64,000 nucleotides of DNA, from assembly GCF_022376445.1 (NCBI RefSeq), contig NW_025955074.1:1-64000 (forward strand), read 5' to 3'. Shown here piece after piece: positions 44,927 through 58,200 of the stretch. Under the pieces are notes generated by a model. That model searched no databases, was not told the DNA's origin, and saw nothing but the letters and a program-made list of their open reading frames with translations. Position numbers and translations under genes: made by a program. How positions within the stretch are numbered: position 1 is the stretch's first letter; every line of letters starts with the position of its first letter. The stretch is from Fomitopsis serialis (Eukaryota > Basidiomycota > Agaricomycetes > Polyporales > Fomitopsidaceae).

Positions 44927-47900
44927 GAGGGCAACCTGCAGAATGAGAAGATTAGACACCGGAAATTCAGCCTACAGCGAGAGATACTGACCAATGAGAG
45001 ACTCGGACTATGGCCAACTGTCGAGACTCGGACAACAACGTGGAAGATGCACGCACTGCTGCTCATTTTATAGAGTCGCTGGGACATCCGAGTCTGTATT
45101 TTGTGAGTATATTAGGTCACATTTCGGCACACCATCCAATCGTGGACCTGAACTCATGTTGCCGCAGACGAAATAGCTTCGCGTCGGCGCAATTCCCGGG
45201 GTTTCGTGAATATACCGTCACGAAGGTCACTCGCGCCGACTCAAGCGAAGGTCCCGACTACAACCCGGTGCCATGAGATGGTACCTGCCGAACGTGTACC
45301 GACAGTAACCAAGCACAAACACACCGCCCCCGCACAGAGTGATCTGTGTCACGCATAGCGAGCGGCGACATGTTCGTGATTCCTACTGACGAAACCATGT
45401 ACTAATGGTACAGTACAGCTGTCGAACGATACACAAGCTCGTACCTTCAAGTGAATTTGGTCCACACTTGGTACCATTTCAAGTCCCTCCCGCAGGGTAA
45501 TCTCTGACCACACGAAAGCAGTACCGAGCGAAGGGACCGTAACAGTAGCCGGACGCGATGTCGTCGGCTCGAAGAACCCAACAGGTACTGTCCCTGTTTC
45601 ATAAGTCTCCGCGCAACGGCTCACACGGCGCGCAGAACACCCCGGTCAGCATCGTCCGCGGAAGACTGGAATGTACTTCGCAGTCATTCCACCGAGTTAC
45701 TTGCACCGAGAGAGTCTCGCCGTCACCGGCTCGACGAGCACAGTCCTGCATGAATGCATATGTGAGTCCTAGCAATTCCGAGTACTCACGCCGACTGCCT
45801 CGCAGATGCATTTTGAGATTCACGCCACCGTTCGACATGGAGACGGCGCGTTTGGCGAGCACCTGCGTGCCTGTATAGTTGACCGTGGTAAGCGAAGGGA
45901 AACAGAAGACGTACCGTAGACCGGAAGCCTGTCGCGGCTCCGTACACCCGTGCGTCGTAACACAGTACGGCTGCTACCGTGCCGGACTCATCTCAATGGC
46001 TGACTTGCAGTGTTCGTCAGTCGAGCCGAAGCAGTGTCGTCGTCGCCGGCTTGACGAGCACAGTCATGCATAAATGTATGTCAGTCCTACGAATGAGACG
46101 GATGTCTTCCGAGTACTCACACCAACAGATGAGTCGTCGGTGAAAGGCCGACAGTCCCGCATACGCAATTCGAGATCCACGCCACCGTTCGACATGGAGA
46201 CGGCGCGTTTGGCGAGCATCTGCGTGCCTGTGTGATTCACCGTGGTAAGCGAAAGGAAACAGAAGACGTACCGTAGATTGGAAGCTTGTCGCGGCTCCGT
46301 ACACCCGTGCGCCGTCGTAACACAGGACGGCTGCTACCGTGCCGGACTGATCTCCATGGCTGACTTGCAGTGTTCGTCAGTCGAGCCGAGACAGCACACG
46401 CAGGACCAGTCCACGGTCATTGGCGTGCTGTAGTGTTGCCTCCCTGGCCGCTACTGCACTGGCACCCGACCGTCGACGAGCACGGTTCCTCGAACCTGGA
46501 GGCTGGGTGACCTGACATAGGGACATGTCCCGGCGCCGTCAGATGTTCTCCCGGGGAGCACGTCCTAGACGACTCCCGGTGGTACGGAAACTTCTGACGG
46601 GCGACGCGTACCTGCCGCCCGAGCGCCGCGTCCGCGCTAGCCTGCGCAATCGACGATCTCGCGACCGTCGCAGGAACATCCCTGCAACCCGCCGTGACAA
46701 CGCAGCAGCGCGTCAACCGGCCTGGTGTGCAGGGATGCGACGAGACGCGACGGCAGTGCGCACCAGAAGCCCTGTCACTGCCAGCCGACGGTGTATGGAG
46801 ACGGGGCGGGGCCCGGGTCGCGAGGACGATGACAGGCGAGGGTGGGGATATAAGGAGGCGAGAGGCTGTCATCCCGTCCCCATGCTCCTCTGCTCTGCCC
46901 GCCTCGTCCTGTCCTGCACTCCTGCAACCCGCGGTAAGCCCTGTACCTGTTGACGTTGCTCATCACTGATTGGGTACGTTGTAGGGCACGCGACTCACCT
47001 CGCCGAACCCTGGGCCCGCAAGCTCGCCGACGGCTTTCACGCCTGCACACAGTCGACGTGTCCCACCTTGAACGACGCCGACGAGGTACGTGCCATGTTG
47101 GGTGAATCTCGCGGGATTCGGCACGGGCTGATCATAGGTTACGACAGCCATCCTCACGCAGTTCGCGCCGACACGCCCGCCGACTCGAAGTTTGTGTCTC
47201 ATGACGCCCGGTCGTAGTCCCCGGTGATGCCACTCTTGTCGCGGCAGACGTCGGCTACGGGGAGACGTCTGTCGAATGATGAAGGGAGGTAAGTCACGCC
47301 ACAGCTGTCTCAGTAATTTAACCGACCTGCTACTCTACCCGTCTGCCGCGTTATCAACTACACACTGCTCGTCCATGAAGTCCACCAGTGACGGTATGTG
47401 AGTCGCGCGTGGTACGTGACTCCTGTGTTCCCGCAGGGTTCTCGCTTCTGATCATATCCGCAGGCACGATCCGCCCTCGTCACAGGCACAATACTCGTCG
47501 GTAAGCCGTCGCGTCACGACTCTGTGGTATTCCTGCCCCTGACGCGTACAACCCAGCCTTCCGCGCTAGGCGTGGCCGTCCGGCGACCTAGCAACGGCCC
47601 TCGATGGTCCAGCGTCGTGGACAACGTGAGTACCGTCCGTCCGTCCACCTGCCGTCTCGCCGCTCACTCTGCTGAACGTCCCGGTACGCAGACACTTACC
47701 TACCGCGCTCGTCACCGCCCGGGTAACCCTCGCTCCGTCAATTGGTCCACGTTTGGCCGCAGACGGCGTTCCTCGACCAGCCCGCGCAGATCGCAGCTGT
47801 CTACCGTCCAGCCCTCCACGTGTCCGTCCTGACTTGTTCGTGGTCCGTCGTCGTATGCTTCCCGCTCGGCTTGAGGCGAGATGATGATCGTAGACGGCCC

Positions 47901-48520
47901 GCGGGGAGCAGCAGATGCTACGTCCGGGGCCAGCGATCGTCGTGGGGACACGTCCCGAACGGGCGCGTGTTGATCGGCGGGCGTTGCGGGAGGGTTATGC
48001 GTAGTGGCTCGGTGCCTGAGCAGTAACAGGGTTAGTGGCGAAAAACAGAGTAGAGGGGTGGAACAGACGATTAGAAGAGGACCGCTCGGTGTTGCGGGGC
48101 GGCCAGAGGGACTCGGGCGGGCTCCCAGCAGCAAGCCGTGCTGATCGCGTGTGGCTTGCTCGAGGCGCCAGCGATCGAGCGAGCGCATGTAGCACTGACA
48201 ACCAGCTGCCCAGTTCCCGAGCTGCGACGCGCTGGGCCTGCGTTTTGTGGTATCGAGGGATGACGGCTGAGGACAATGCCCGAGAGGAGGACACGCTCCC
48301 CGCCGGGACGTGCAGATCGCTGCCTCGCAGCGATCCGTGCATCCAGGTGAATGGAGCATGTGTCCCCGGTTTGCGCACAGCCGGCTGGAAGTCGATCGCG
48401 GTCGCAAGTGATTCGGTGTACGCGACGAGTCTGTCGGTTGTGCGGGGTATGATGTCCCCGCTGCTGGGTCTCGTCTTCTGCGCAGCGACGCGCTGTGCCG
48501 CCATCATTCGCCGTGTGCAC
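44927..48520. other. Segment Y, copy 2
   Basis: Near-identical to 33324-36904, with the same tandem exon-like modules (for example GTGGTAAGCGAA at ~45885 and ~46242) and the same 80-codon exon from ATG 47202. No family recognised. Confidence 0.4.
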
Positions 48521-49225
48521 CTATAGCTCGTAGCCGTCAGCATATATGCATGGAGTTGTCTGTCGTACCGTATTCGAGGGTTCCAACGTGCACGATCGGG
48601 GGTCAGGTGTGAGGAGACAACCTCGTCTCCGCGTAGAGAAGTCCGTAGGTCGTTCACGCAGCCCGCGGCACGTGCGATGCATAAGTGTTTTGAAGAGCGA
48701 GCAACACGAGGGAGGACGAGGGCTGCAAGAGGTCACAGAGGATGCGAGACGGGCCGGAAGGGACGGCGAAAGGCAATCGGGTGCTAGAGAAGAACGACGC
48801 CACGGGCGAGAGTGGCGGTTACGTGCGGGAACGTGGAGTGTCGCCAAGATCGAGGGCCCTATGCTCGTCTCCTCACAAGCGCGTCCGCCTCCCCACAGTC
48901 CTGTACGCTCGGTGCTCGACACTTGAATGCGGGGTAGGTATGTGCGCGGGAAGGATCTTGTACTCGGTGAGGAACCCGTCGACGGGTGCGCCGCGGCCGC
49001 AGAACTGGGGGTAGGAAGCGCCGGGCTCGGATCAGCGGTGGAGACGGACTGGACGTACCTGGAGGGACACGGCGTGAGCCGTGACAAGGACTTGGGTGGA
49101 CCTGGGCGGGCGGATGGAAGCGTCGTTGAGCGCCAGCTCGTGGAAGCCGTCCGTCTGCGTGCGCGTGAGCACCGGATGTCAGACGCGGCAGACGCGAGCG
49201 ACGCACCTTGGGGAGACGGAGACAC
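48521..49225 (-). other. Segment Z, copy 2, joined to the exg C intron
   Basis: Near-identical to 36905-37610, ending at the same junction word GCAGGGAACACAG. That both junctions are the same shows they arose by one breakpoint copied in tandem. Confidence 0.5.
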
Positions 49226-51705
49226 GCAGGGAACACAGCAGCGACGATCGCGCGGCAGAAGAGAAGGAGGACATGGTCCAGGCGTCGGCGGGGCCGAGGG
49301 CAGGCCGGGCGATTGGCACGTTGACAGGCAGTGAGCGAGCGGCGAAGGCAGTCGCGCGTCAGGGGCACACGAGAGGAGCAGGCACGGGAGACGGCAGTTG
49401 CCGGAGGCGAAGAGCAGTGAGGGGAAGCAGTCCGTCAGCAGCGCTTCCCGACCGGCACGAGAGCGCGACGCACCGAGGATGACACGGTCGCTCCCCTCGA
49501 GGAAGCCCGCCCAGTACGCGGTGCCCATGAAGCCGTCGTGGATCGCGATGTACGGCCCGCTGCCCTCGCCGACGCCCGTGATGTTCCGGATCATCCAGTG
49601 TGCGTTCAGATAGCTGTGCAGTCCAGAGTGAGCATGAGACAGCGATGATGGATCCACAGCGACGCACAAGGTGGTGAGCACAGGCAGCGTGATCGTCTGC
49701 AGGAGCGCCTCGTTCACGATGCTAAAGATCGGGATGACAGGCTGGTACTCCGGCTGCAGAGCAGTTCGTGAATGTCCGCGACGAGATGCGGCACAGCAGA
49801 GCACGCACCTGGGTGATAAACTCCGCGATAACACGTATATACTCCAGCGCCCTCTCCGCATTCGCGATGCCCATCATCCCGTTCAAAAAGTTCACCGTGC
49901 CCAGCTTGCCCGAGTGGTTGTACCCTGCGCCCCGCGATCAGCGCCTCAGTAGAATACAGCGAAAGGATCACGAAGACCGACCGTTCTGGCTCCCAGGGAT
50001 GGTGTGCAAGTCGAGGTTGACACGGAGGCCGTACTTGCGCGCCCACTGGAACACCTGCAGGATGTAGCTCCAGCACATGCGCGCGACGAACGGCTCCGCG
50101 ACCGTCGTCCCGTCCGCGACGCCCACGTCGCTCCACGCCTCGATCGCCCAGAACGGGATCGGCATCCGCACCCAGGTCAGGCCCGCACCTACGCACGAAC
50201 CCCCACGCCCGTCAGCATTCCCAGCGCGCGCGCACGACGTGCGAGAGACAGGCAGGCAGACTGCTCACCGGCGATCTCAGCGATGTCCTGCTCCGAGACG
50301 AACGCGCCGTAGTGCGCCTGCATGACCGCGGTGATGTTCGCCTGCGCGCGGAGCGCGGTGTCGAGCGTCCACTCGTCGATCGCGCCCGCCGCGGCGTACT
50401 GCTGGTAGTACTTGGGCGTGATGAACGGCTCGAGGACGAACAGCCCGCCGAGGTTCACGCCGTTGATGCGGTGCGTGCTGAAGTTCCACGGCTCCGACAG
50501 CGGCGGCGTCCACGCGTTCGCCCGCGCGGAGTTGTTGAACGGGTCCGCGGGGTCGTACACCCCTGCGTGGAGAGCGCGCGGTCAGCACATGGCGCGGGGC
50601 GGGCGACCGCGGGGAAACGACGCTACTCACAATATCCACCAAAGCTGTTCGTGTACGTGAACGTGCTCCCGTTCGCCATCGTCACCGTGCTCCCGTTCCC
50701 GCCCGTCACCGCGCCGCCGCCCACGCCGCCTCCACCACCCTTGCCCGCAGCGCCGCTCGCGCGGTCGCGGTGCGGCTTGACGGCGACGAACCAGACGGGG
50801 AGGACGACGACGAGGACGAGCGCTGCGAGCGCGAGGCCGCCGACGAGCCAGATCCACGGCCGGCGATAGTGGTACCACGGGCGCGCCGCTGCGCCCGCCG
50901 TGCGCGCCTCCCCCGCCAACGCCTCCTTCGAGCCGGTCGACGCTTCCTTGCGATGCGCGGCCTCGGGGTCCGGGTCCGGGTTCGTGCTCTGGGGGACGAA
51001 CGGGCTGGTCTCTGCGGCGGCGGCGGCGGCGGGGCTGGCGTAGGCGCCGACGGGGGTGGAGGGGACGGAGGGCTCGAGGGCGGCGGTGCTCGGGGGACGT
51101 AGGGGCCTGCGGCGGCGGAGTCGGCGAAGGAGTCGGCGCGCCCGAGGGAGGCGCGGTCGCCGGGCGCGGTGACGGGCGGGGGCGGCGCGAGGCCGGAGGA
51201 CTCAGAGGACATCGCGGGGGGCGCCGTGTCGGACGGAGGGGAGCAGCTCAGCAGCAGGCTGAGGAGCGCACTGGAGTGGGGCTGGATGCGCGCGCGTTCT
51301 TGAGGGCAGTCGATCGCATGCACGTGGCGGAGATAGGGCAGCAAGCGCGCAGGTGCGGGTCAGGCATGGCGTCATGGGCTCGCGCGTGCGAGAAGAAGCG
51401 CGAGGCGAGGGCGCCGGGTCCGCCGCTGGCAGATGCCGCGTGTCGGTGGGATGTCGGGGTTGGCGCGCCGCGAGGGTGATCGGCGGCCTCCCGCCGTACA
51501 TCCTTATATGTTCCAACGGGGACTTGCCGCGCTCCCTCTCCTCTACGAGCTGCTATCGCGTCGCGCACACCAAGGGGTGCGCCCGCTGGTCCTCTGGGCA
51601 GCGGCACAAGCCTAGAAGCGCGTCGCGGCAGGCGGCTCGGATCACTCTGTGCACCGCGCTTCGTGCGGCGAACCTTGTTTCAACCTCTCAACGTTCAACC
51701 CGATC
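49226..51705. repeat. Tandem unit 3, truncated after ~2.5 kb
   Basis: Contains the exg 5' half (C) and its promoter region, then stops at CGATCCTC (~51705), where the matching sequence in units 1 and 2 continues TGGCGGGCCC. Sequence from there belongs to the Plavaka-type element. The unit does not resume inside the window. Confidence 0.85.
49474..51212 (-). pseudogene. Exg C: 3'-truncated, frameshifted copy of the GH5 glucanase gene
   Basis: Start codon 51212, last matching exon base 49474. Shares with exg B the loss of the 3' half, the five-G frameshift after GPYVP (~51092) and the Ala-run expansion (~51020). It also has a short deletion in the truncated intron (AAGGCAGTCGCGC near 49346, lacking the ~15 nt seen in A and B). 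Upstream promoter sequence is kept up to ~51705. Confidence 0.88.
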
Positions 51706-54140
51706 CTCCATCCCATTTTTCGTGCCGCTCAGGGCGTCTCCAAGCTCTCCGATGCCCTTCATAGCAAGCTCGCTTGAGCTCGCTTCAACGCCCCCGATCA
51801 CATTGACCATGCCTTTTGAGGTAGATTATCTGTTCGGGAGTAAGGACAGGTCCGGATATGATGGCAGCGACGTCAATTGTGTTCAATATATTATTGCTGA
51901 AAGTGAAACTACGCCAGCCTGAAGGAAAAGTTCGCAAAATCATTATTACATAATCTCGTGTGGCTTGTCACTGCTCGTACTGCATGTGGAGCGCATCGTA
52001 AATCTCCGTATCCCACATATCGTTCAAGAAAAAAAACATCGGGATCTCGAGTGCAGTCGCTGTGTTCAGTGACTTGTCCATAACAGGCCCTGTGTGTACA
52101 GGAGCCAGCTCGACAGGACGCATGATGTTAGCAAGCGGGAAGACCTCTCCTGCACGGTGTATGATGTTCGCAGCATCCCTGTAACAGCGCCGCTGAAGCC
52201 GATACATGGAGATGTCTGCTGTACGAGCAGGGCGCCCTTCGTGATTGAGGTCTGCAAATAGAAAGTCTTGAACGTAGACGAGGGGAGTCAGTAAATGTGG
52301 GGGCAACAACTGGTTTTGGTGACGGGGTATAGGTTCAAAAACCATTCGCACTTGCACGACAAAGGAACCTGATGTCATAGTTTCAGTTCAAAGATTCGGT
52401 CAAGGAATATGCGAGTACTACCCACCAGTTGGCCATGGCTCCCCGTCCGCCCTGAAACTGTCCACGAGGACTGGGTCGCACAACCCATATGGGTGGCTCT
52501 CACTCGGCGGAAACGCCGTGAGTGTCTGTGGTTCTGTGTGGATGTCCGGGTTCTGGACAGAGCGAATTTGTATACGGTATTTCTTCCAAATCCGCAGGTG
52601 ATCAAAGCCCAGATCGGTCAATGGCCCTGACACTCGTACAACGCCGCCGCGTCGAGCTGGAGAATCAATATGAAAGCCAAGCGCGTAGTCTGCGAGAGCA
52701 GCCCGGAGGTCTACAAGCTTGTAGATGTTTGCTGCCTCGTTGACGCTACATGTCATATCGGGGCGGCGGTTTATGTGGAAGGCGATATCGGAGTCGACTG
52801 CAATGGTCCCTGATACAAAGAGATTGCGCACGGGGTGTGGGCCACGGATACGAAACTCTGTACCTGGATCGGGGAGAGCATGCAGAACCCACGACCGTGC
52901 AACGTCGACATGATCATCTCGGTCTGGCCTAGCATTCTCCTCGTCATCGTCCTTGCTGTCCTTGTCGTCGTCATCCTTGTCGTCGTCATTGTACTCGCCC
53001 TCATCGTAAGGTGTTGGCAGCCTATCAACGAGTTCCACACCGTTACTTTTGAGCAGTGTGTATAGTCGGAAATTCCGCAGTTTCTCCACACGGTCAAGAT
53101 GACGTGCGACCTGTGGGCCAAAAGTGGTGCGCTGGCGGTTGGTACGTGCGGCGAATGGAAACTTTGCCTCGGTTCGCAGTAAGCGTTCAACTGCGTCACA
53201 ACTCCACTGTGGCAGTGCACCACTAGACAAGATGAAAGGGACGAAGTTCGTGAATAGCTCGAGCTTGGGAATTTGCCAGTGATTGAGTGTTCCCCGTCCA
53301 CCAGCGTCCATGATGGCCTGCTTATTCTCGTGGAAGGTACGGAGGTGTATCGTCATCCAAGCAAGGGACTGGGGAGTATGACGGGGGCTCTGTGCGAGAA
53401 GAAAGAAATCGAGGATTGCACGCATTGCACGCATAAATCCAGGTGTGACAGCGCCATGGAGAAGAACAACTAGGCTGCGCATGATCTCCCGATACATGCG
53501 GCCTGTCATCTGCTTGACCTCGGAGACGCGTCGGAGGTGCGGGTAGCCGATACGTCGATGTAATGCACCAAAACGGCGGTCGAGCTCAGCAGCACCAACG
53601 GCAATCTGAGCTGCTTTGACAAGATGATCCCAAAAGAATTTGTACACGGAGTGGAGGAGGTCGGGGACACAGAACAGGGATGGATCGGTGAGAGGATAAT
53701 CGCGCCACCACGGCTTGTGGACACCGTTGAGTCCGACCTTCCTGCATTCTCGTTGGAAGTCATGGAGCTGCCAGGGATCGAAAAGCCGCTTAACATCATG
53801 GAGCTGTTGCAGTGTGTGGGTCTTCGTACGAGGAGGACGTATCAGGCCATCGCCAAACTCTGCCGTGCCAGCCATTGAGACCGGCGAGACACTGCTGCTT
53901 AGCGCAGCCATATCGAGGTGCTCGACAAGGTCACCAGAGAGGCCAACAATAGGCGGGAAGACTAGACGGACGTTGCCAAAACCATCTGCGAGCTTGACGC
54001 CCTTGACGGCAGCCTCCTTCAGGGATTTCAGGATGATGTCCATTGCCTTGTGGAGTACGCGGTTAACGAGGATGGAATTGTAATCAGGATGGACGTCAAA
54101 TCGGGGAACAGGTAGATAACCTATGCAGATCCATGCGTGG

Positions 54141-54156
54141 TTGGACAGTTGGACAG
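54141..54156. repeat. Exact 8 bp tandem duplication inside the Plavaka gene
   Basis: TTGGACAGTTGGACAG. Removing one copy on paper puts the conserved segments before and after into one frame. An 8 bp direct duplication is what an excised hAT-family element leaves behind; replication slippage is the alternative. Confidence 0.85.
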
Positions 54157-54994
54157 CTTCGCACGAATTGTGGATGGTATTGAAGCAAGGGTCATGAGGA
54201 GTGGGTGCATTTCGACGTCGCCTGTGTTGCTTGTGACAGCGAGTTTGTCGGAACCAAGGTGGACAGGTGCGATGGCGGCGCCGGAAGGCAGCCTATTCTA
54301 TTGAGCAATATGGTGACAAAGATTAATATGCACGCTCATGCTGTAAAGAAAAGACGAAGATGCATACCTGCATTTCCCACATCTGACAAGCTGTTGTATA
54401 GCCAGAGAAAACACGCTGGCCACCGGCCGTATGATCTGCACGCGGTTCAACAGCGCTGTACCGGGCCCAGGCAGGATTGCCAAAGAGGTATGCGAGGCAT
54501 TCTACACCATCACGATGGATCAGTTTGATCGGGCCATCGTGAGCAACAGTATCGTAGCCTTCAACATTGATTGTCGCGCTGCGCCAAGTTGGGCCGGATG
54601 GAAGGAGCTCGATCCAAGACCGAAGAGTATGGCATGTTCGATACGATGGTGGATTACGGCGGACCTGTACATGTTCAGTAAGTTCAGTCCCTTGTGCTTC
54701 AGATAGGTACATCCAACGCACGTATGCAAGCTTCAAGTACTGATCTATCTGTGTCGAGGTCAGTGCCTCGTTCAGCCACTCTGCCAACTCTGTCTCGGCT
54801 TCGTCTGGGAATGGCCAGAAAGGGTTCACAGTACGGTTTTGTGAGTATTTGTCCTTGTCGAAGGCCTCAAAAGTATTCGGACGCTTCTCATCCTTATAAC
54901 GGTACCCAGATTGTGGATGGAGAATGTAGGTATCATGGGGGCCGCTCTGGTAGGCCCACTGCTGTAGATGAATATTGTGTTGGTGAGCAGAGTC

Positions 54995-54999
54995 AAGGT
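54995..54999. other. Target-site duplication of copia 2, left
   Basis: AAGGT, repeated at 59950-59954 on the other side. Confidence 0.9.
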
Positions 55000-55255
55000 T
55001 GTTAAGGTTACAAAGTCTCAGTCGCGTCCTCGTGGTACTCGACTCGATTGCTACACTACCTGTTAAGGTTACAAAGTCTAGGAATACAGTATCAGTGCCC
55101 AGCATCCGAGAATAAAACTACAAACAGGCTTACCTCAGTCGCGTCCTCGTGGTACTCGACTGAGGTAGCTCTACTCTACGCGCGTCCGTTGAGTCCGTTC
55201 GTTCGTCACGTGTCCGTGTCATCACAAGCGCCCGCGTCTCGGTCCCACCTCAACA
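55000..55255 (-). repeat. 3' LTR of copia 2
   Basis: Minus strand TGTTGAGG...CCTTAACA. The pol stop codon (55250-55252) lies inside it. The LTR contains internal duplications: TGTTAAGGTTACAAAGTCT at 55000 and 55061, and a 28 bp word starting CTCAGTCGCG at ~55017 and ~55134. Confidence 0.93.
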
Positions 55256-58200
55256 CTCCCCCGGGGCCGCGACGCGCATGTAAAGTAAGTGTTTAAGTAG
55301 CGTAGGTAAAGAAAGTGCTTTCGTGAAAATGTCCGCAGGATTGTCCGCACCAGGAATATGAATAATCTTCAGCTGCTTACCCCGAATCGCCTCTCGCAGC
55401 CAATGGTACCGGATGTGCAAGTGCCGTACCCGCGAGAAGTTCGTCGAACGAGTCGCCAGGCTTTCTCCCCCAGCGCTGTCCATTCGAATCACCACAGGAC
55501 GCTGGATCGGCACGTAGATCTCGTCCATGAAGTTCGCGATCCAGACTCCCGTCTGCCCTGCGTGAACGGCAGCGATGTATTCGGCCTCGGTGGTCGACAG
55601 CGTCACCACCGCTTGCCTCCGCGAGCTCCATGAGACTGGTCCGCCCGCCATCATGACGACGTGTCCGTGCGTCGACCGTCCCGTGTCGGCGCAGTCGCCC
55701 TGGGACGCGTCCGAGTAGATTGTGGGTTGGAGACCTGCTGAGTGGTTGCCGTCGTAGGTTATCCCATAGTCTAGGGTCCCTCTGATATAGCGAAGAACAC
55801 GTTTGAGTGCGCGCCAGTGCTCGTACGACGGGTTCGCCATGAAGCGGCTAAGGAGTTGGACCGGGTAGGATAGATCAGGGCGAGTCGCGACGGCGAGGTA
55901 CATAACGGCTCCAAGCGCTTCGCGGTAGGGGATCTTCTCCATTTCCTCGCGCTGCTCAGCGGTCGCCGGCTCAGCTTCCTTCGACAGCTTGCACCCGGGC
56001 TCGAGTGGTGCCTTGACCGGGTTTGAGTTCTTCATCCCGAACCGGTCAAGCACGCGTTCCGCGTACGCACGCTGGGAAAGACGCATCGTCTTTTGCGCCC
56101 GGTCTCGCTCGATCAGAACACCTAGCATGTACTTCAGCTCACCTCCCCCGCTGAGCCGGTACCGCACAGCGAGCTCGGACCGCACGGTTGCTAGCCCTTC
56201 CTCCGAATCCGCCGCCTCCCCGATGTCGTCCGTGTACGTTGCGGTAATAGCCAGACCGTCTCCGTCGAACCTCGCCCGTACGCACTCGTCCGATCGCGAT
56301 CGCGAGAAGCCCAGGTCCTGGTACGTCTCGTCAAGGTGCTTCCACCAGTCGTTTCCCGCCTGCATGCACCCGTACAAGCCACGTACCATCCTGCAGACGT
56401 GAGTCGGAAACTCCGCCGAGACGTACCCAGCCGGTTGTTCCATGTAGATAGTCTCTTCCGGGGATGCATTGAGGTATGCTTTCTCGACGTCATCCTGCGC
56501 CATCTCCATGTCGCGTACAACCGCCGTCGCACATACCAGTCGTAGAGATTCGAACCGCACGACAGAGGCGTGGGTCTCGAAGTAGTCGACGCCGGGTATC
56601 TGCTGAAATCCTTTCGCCACGAGCCGTGCCTTCGGTTTCCACTTCCCGTTGGACTCCTCGTCGCCGTTGAACTTCCGTGCGTATACCCATTTGTTTCCTA
56701 TTACGTTCATGTCTGGTGTGCGTGGTACGAGCTCCCATGCGTTGATTTTCTTCAGGCCATTGATCTCGCTGTCCATCGAGGGCGTCCAAATCTCCGATCG
56801 ACGGCATGCCTCTTTGTAGGTCTCCGGTGTCTTGCCCCCGCGGTACCACCGGACGTCCCCGTCACTGCCTGCAGACGTCGCCTCCGTGAACATGGCCAAG
56901 TAGGCGCCCTCCGGGCTCGGATTACGCGGGGCAACCCCATCGTCGTCGACGGCCCACGCTTCTCCCTTGTCGCGCGCCGCCTGTTCACGCTCGTCGGACT
57001 CGTGTGACTCACGTAGTTTCTGGCTCGGTGCCGTGGCTCTCGTCGATCTGCGCGGTGCTACTGCCTCCCTCGGCGCTTCGATAGGTTCATCCACCTCTGC
57101 TGGCCTCGCCTCTCCCGCAACTTCCGGCTCCATGCGCTCCGGCTGACCGTCGGGCTCCTCTACGACGTGTCCCAGTTCCTGCTCCTGCTCCACTTCCTCG
57201 ACATGCACAACGGTCGGTGTGTCCTGGATCAGAGTTCGGTGCCCGGGTCCTTCCTCAAATATAACGTCGCGGCTCCGGATCATACGACCAGTCGCTGGGT
57301 CCCACAGCCTGTAGTTCGCATTCTCGGTGTACCCGACGAGTATACACCGGATTGACTTTGGGTCTAGTTTTGTACGCGTCTCGTCGGGGACCTTCGCCCA
57401 TGCCACTGATCCAAAAGCTCGCAGGTGAGCGACGTCCGGCACGCGTCCGAACCACGCTTCGTAAGGCGTACGACCTCCTTGGCGTGCAGAAGCCGTCAGG
57501 TTCTTTACGTACGTCGCCGTCTTGTACGCCTCCGCCCACAGTCTAACTGGCAACCCTGCATCGAAGAGCATGGACCTGGCATGATCGCCCAAGGTTCGAT
57601 GCCCGCGCTCTGCTATACCGTCCTGCTGGGGCGTGTACGGTGTCGTTGTCTCGTGGATAATCCCGTGCTTCCGAGTGAAAGCGGCCCACAGTGCGTTGTC
57701 AAATTCGTGCCCGTTGTCGGTACGTATGCGTAAGATTTTCTTGCCCGTCTGCAACTCGGCCATCGACTTGAAGCTGCTGAAAGACTCGAGAGTCTCGCTA
57801 GCTTCCTTAGTTTTCAGGATGTCAAGCGCTTCGAAGGATGATTTTCCGTCGTGGAGGGTCATGCTGTGGTATGCTCCGCCCAATGATGGCTCCCGTGCAC
57901 GTCCCGTCAAGTCGATGTAGATTCGCTCACACACCTCCTTTTCGACGCTCGACGACGTAAAGGGCTTGCGAGGATGCTTCCCTTTGATGCAGTCCTCGCA
58001 CTTCCCGAGCGGCATCCCTCCGACTACTTCCATGCCTGTGACTGCGCCGGATCTCGCCATTTCCATCACAGTACGCTCGCTGGCGTGTCCGAAACGGCGA
58101 TGCCAAGTGTGTACATCAGCTGATTTCGCGTTTGTCAAGGACGCCAGGGCAGTCAACTTTCCCGAAGTTGCCGCGTTCGGGATCGACTGTACGTTGACTC

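Larger units (their letters stand above)
37611..49225. repeat. Tandem unit 2 (11,615 bp, no transposon)
   Basis: Same order as unit 1: exg 5' half (B), X, intact MPKTRQ gene, Y, Z. By eye nearly all bases agree with unit 1, with scattered single changes and a few small indels. Confidence 0.88.

Noticed and set aside
48521..49861. 446-codon minus-strand frame spanning segment Z and exg C
   Set aside because: Runs through exg exons in more than one frame and through an intron; it is open only because GC-rich sequence has few stops.
51706..51720. Terminal inverted repeat of the Plavaka element
   Set aside because: No reverse complement of the sequence at the left limit was found up to 64000, so no TIR is claimed.
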